Assembly (NCBI RefSeq): GCF_021234875.1
Contig: NZ_JAJQVM010000044.1
Span: forward strand, 1-32,690
Reading direction: 5' to 3'
DNA from: Marinibactrum halimedae
Lineage (GTDB): Bacteria; Pseudomonadota; Gammaproteobacteria; Pseudomonadales; Cellvibrionaceae
Length of the DNA stretch: 32,690 nucleotides
In this document: positions 30,733 to 32,690 of the stretch, piece after piece
Layout: each line of letters starts with the position of its first letter
Position numbering within the stretch: position 1 is the first letter of the stretch
The notes under the pieces: generated by a model
Database searches by the model: none
What the model was told of the DNA's origin: nothing
The model's input: only the letters and a program-made list of their open reading frames with translations
Made by a program: the position numbers and the translations under genes

Positions 30733-31905
30733 ATGGGTAATCACGGCGTGGCCGGAGTGATAAGGGGGTTGATCTCGGTAACCGTGATGGTCGGGCTGAT
30801 TTTTGGGGGGCTTTATGCGTTTCCTGCCTTTGCTTATGACGGCTCGAAAAAAGAGAAAGCTAGCGAGTGTGCTCAGAGATTTACCTTCAGTTGGCCGATT
30901 TCAGATGATTGTTCCATGAACCCCCGTGGTGGCACCACAAAAGGGGCTCCTGTGACGTTGGATATGGACCGCTCCCCTCAGTGGCAAGCGCTACAGTCGA
31001 AAAATATTTCCACTTTCGAGCGGGATCGTCGCGCCATCTTGGCCATGGCAGGCCCATATCGAACCACATTCGATTTTTTAGAGACGGTACAGTACCAGGC
31101 CCCTAAAAAGTCGGTACAACCCTATCAATCTTGGGGCACAGAATACGTTTATGTAATTGCCGATGAAGGCGATTTTATTTCTCTGCAGCACATGATGGTG
31201 ATGGTCTTTGTGCAAGAAGACGGTGCGCTTTCTGAGCCCATGGTGATGAAGCATTGGCGTCAAGATTGGCGTTTTGAAGACTCTGAGCTTCTGGAATACC
31301 AAGGCGATAATACCTGGAAAACATCGCGTCGCTCGCCCATTGATGTGAAAGGGCATTGGAGTCAAGCCGTCTTTCAGGTGGACGATTCCCCCCGTTATGA
31401 GGCTATTGGTCAGTGGGAGCACAATGCTAGCTTTAGCTCATGGAAGAGTACAAAAACCTGGCGACCTTTACCTAGACGTGAATCTAGCGTGCGTAATGAC
31501 TATCAAGTGTTGGAAGGCTTTAATCGACATACCGTCATGGCCACGGGGTGGGTTCAAGAAGAAGAGAATCTGAAGCGGGTCAGTGTTAGCACAGGCAGTG
31601 AATATATCGCAAAAGAGCAGGGGGTGGCCCGATACGAGCGCATCAAGGGGTTTGATTTTTCGGCTGGCGCAAACTACATGGCGCTTGCAGGTCAGTTTTG
31701 GGCGGACGTACGTGCGGTATGGGCCGATAAAATCAAACAACACCCCACCTTGGCGTTGACCAAAACCGTCGAGGGCCAAGCGTTATTTATGCCGCTATTT
31801 CAATATGCACAAAGCGTCATGACTCGCGGCCAGTACTCCAGCAAAGAAGGAAAACGTTACGCCGAAGAAACCATTGAGCGGTATTTAATAACCACAGGGC
31901 GCTAA
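30733..31905 (+). CDS. Exported protein, DUF6607-like
   Basis: A 390-residue protein from ATG 30733, chosen because AAGGTAGG lies just upstream and the next 34 residues make a signal peptide (charged start, hydrophobic core, AFPAFA before YDG). The frame is open to ATG 30664, and ATG 30688 also has a good AAGGGGG, so the N-terminus could be up to 23 residues longer. The mature part has the motifs I associate with DUF6607: YRTTFDFLETV, SWGTEYVYVI, ISLQHMMVM, KHWRQDWRFED, SQAVFQVDDSPRYEAIGQW and TWRPLPRRE. No function is known to me and no catalytic motif stands out. It is divergent from tcdA. Confidence 0.75.
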   Translation: MGNHGVAGVIRGLISVTVMVGLIFGGLYAFPAFAYDGSKKEKASECAQRFTFSWPISDDCSMNPRGGTTKGAPVTLDMDRSPQWQALQSKNISTFERDRRAILAMAGPYRTTFDFLETVQYQAPKKSVQPYQSWGTEYVYVIADEGDFISLQHMMVMVFVQEDGALSEPMVMKHWRQDWRFEDSELLEYQGDNTWKTSRRSPIDVKGHWSQAVFQVDDSPRYEAIGQWEHNASFSSWKSTKTWRPLPRRESSVRNDYQVLEGFNRHTVMATGWVQEEENLKRVSVSTGSEYIAKEQGVARYERIKGFDFSAGANYMALAGQFWADVRAVWADKIKQHPTLALTKTVEGQALFMPLFQYAQSVMTRGQYSSKEGKRYAEETIERYLITTGR

Positions 31906-31909
31906 TGGA

Positions 31910-31927
31910 CTTTTACATGGGTAAAAG
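31910..31927 (+). terminator. Hairpin directly after the DUF6607-like gene
   Basis: CTTTTAC (31910-31916), loop ATGG, GTAAAAG (31921-31927), a perfect 7-bp stem starting 4 bp after the stop. It is AT-rich and has no clean T-run after it, so it is a weak candidate terminator. Confidence 0.35.
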
Positions 31928-32042
31928 CGAGATAGTCTCTTTCTATCGTCTTACTATCGCCTTATTCATCTTTACCTGGGGAGTTGCGGCATAAACTTTC
32001 CGTCATAGAGGCATAACATAAGAGCGTGAGCTATATAGATAA

Positions 32043-32690
32043 GGGCACCTCTAAAAATAGCCCAACTTTGATATAATCTCACTGTTCAAAAATTTCAAGA
32101 GTTTCCTTCTATGTCTCAGCCCGGCTTTTTTGATTTAGATGACAGGTATCGCAAGTTAGATGAAAAAGATCCATTAGTTCATCTCAACAAACTGATATTT
32201 TGGGAAGCCTTTCGTCCGACCTTAAAGGAAATACGAAAGTCGAACCGAAAAAGCAATGCGGGTCGTAAAGCCTATGACGAGCTTCTGATGTTCAAAGTAC
32301 TCGTACTTCAGCACTTATACAATGTATCCGATGATCAGATAGAGTACCAAATACGGGACCGCTATTCTTTTTGCCGGTTTTTAGGTCTGACTCCATCGGA
32401 CAAGGTGCCTGATGCCAAGACAGTGTGGCTGTTTAGAGAAAACCTAGTCAAAGCTGGTTTAATGAAGCGTTTGTTTTTTACTTTTGATGTTCAATTAGAG
32501 GAACACGGTTTTCAAGCAAGAAAAGGTCAAATAGTGGATGCGAGTTTTGTCGATGTTCCCAGGCAGCGCAATAAAAAGGAAGAAAACAAACAGATAAAAC
32601 GCGGTGAAACGCCTGATCGTTTTGAAAAGAATCCGAACGTTGGCGCTCAAAAAGATACGGATGCCCGCTGGGCGAAGAAGAACCAAGAGA
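32043..32690 (+). mobile_element. IS5-family insertion sequence, left part
   Basis: The element appears to begin near 32043 with GGGCACCTCTAAAA, typical of IS5-group ends, 68 bp before a transposase start codon. A promoter -10 TATAAT is visible at 32072-32077. The right end lies outside the window, so the target duplication and exact boundary cannot be confirmed. Confidence 0.6.
32111..32690 (+). CDS. IS5-family transposase, N-terminal part (runs off the window)
   Basis: A frame open from ATG 32111 to the window end, 193 codons. It begins MSQPGFFDLDDRYRKLDEKDP. It has the IS5-group N-terminal helix-turn-helix region (GRKAYDELLMFKVLVLQHLY, SDDQIEYQIRDRYSFCRFLGL, VPDAKTVWLFRE) and enters the DDE nuclease fold with IVDASFVDVPRQ, where the Asp of VDAS is the first catalytic residue. 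The visible part is intact. It belongs to a different IS5 subgroup from the relic at 1628-1920. Confidence 0.92.
   Translation, partial: MSQPGFFDLDDRYRKLDEKDPLVHLNKLIFWEAFRPTLKEIRKSNRKSNAGRKAYDELLMFKVLVLQHLYNVSDDQIEYQIRDRYSFCRFLGLTPSDKVPDAKTVWLFRENLVKAGLMKRLFFTFDVQLEEHGFQARKGQIVDASFVDVPRQRNKKEENKQIKRGETPDRFEKNPNVGAQKDTDARWAKKNQE

Overview
The window reads as chromosome of a flagellated, probably marine gammaproteobacterium. The evidence is an xseB-ispA-dxs block, Na+-type flagellar stator genes (pomA-pomB) behind a sigma-28-like promoter, a DUF3103 exported protein, a beta-propeller phytase with a TonB-dependent receptor, and a PilZ / EAL second-messenger block. I assign class only; no rRNA or other taxonomic marker is present. 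No tRNA, rRNA or CRISPR array was seen. Both ends lie in insertion sequences: the tail of an IS66-family transposase on the left and the start of an IS5-family transposase on the right.

Layout. 1-1962 is an accessory patch: IS66 end, an AHH-type nuclease-toxin-like gene with an Imm11-like immunity gene, a small ORF, and an internally deleted IS5-type relic with terminal inverted repeats. 1963-6239 (minus) is a phytate-use module: outer-membrane receptor then lipoprotein phytase. 6817-8574 (minus) encodes an unusual fusion of a cyclic-nucleotide-binding-like domain with a CoA-acylating aldehyde dehydrogenase. A 1.2-kb AT-rich gap follows, then a cytosolic-type M14 carboxypeptidase (+), a DUF3103 exported protein (-), a YitT-family and a MarC-family membrane protein (-). 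14373-17768 (minus) is xseB-ispA-dxs, which feeds isoprenoid synthesis. 18295-26711 (+) is motility and signalling: pomA, pomB, a PilZ protein, an HNH nuclease, a histidine-kinase-like protein lacking its phospho-accepting His, and a PAS-GGDEF-EAL protein with a degenerate GGDEF and an intact EAL motif. 26999-30525 holds a TatD-family DNase, a natural CsdA-CsdE (cysteine desulfurase-SufE) fusion and a convergent tcdA. 30733-31905 is a DUF6607-like exported protein.

The most unusual signal is structural. Nearly every intergenic spacer in the right two thirds contains a short tandem repeat with a fixed period of 13-25 bp. The unit sequence differs at each site, and the arrays often sit just before a start codon or across a stop codon. 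At least fifteen such arrays were located by reading, plus one in-frame 15-bp array inside the PilZ gene. The most developed is an 11-copy 14-bp array that supplies the last codons and the stop codon of the aldehyde dehydrogenase fusion. Other points of interest are the pseudo-histidine-kinase / EAL pair, the cNMP-ALDH fusion, and the sigma-28 promoter with a 3 x 23-bp leader array before pomAB.
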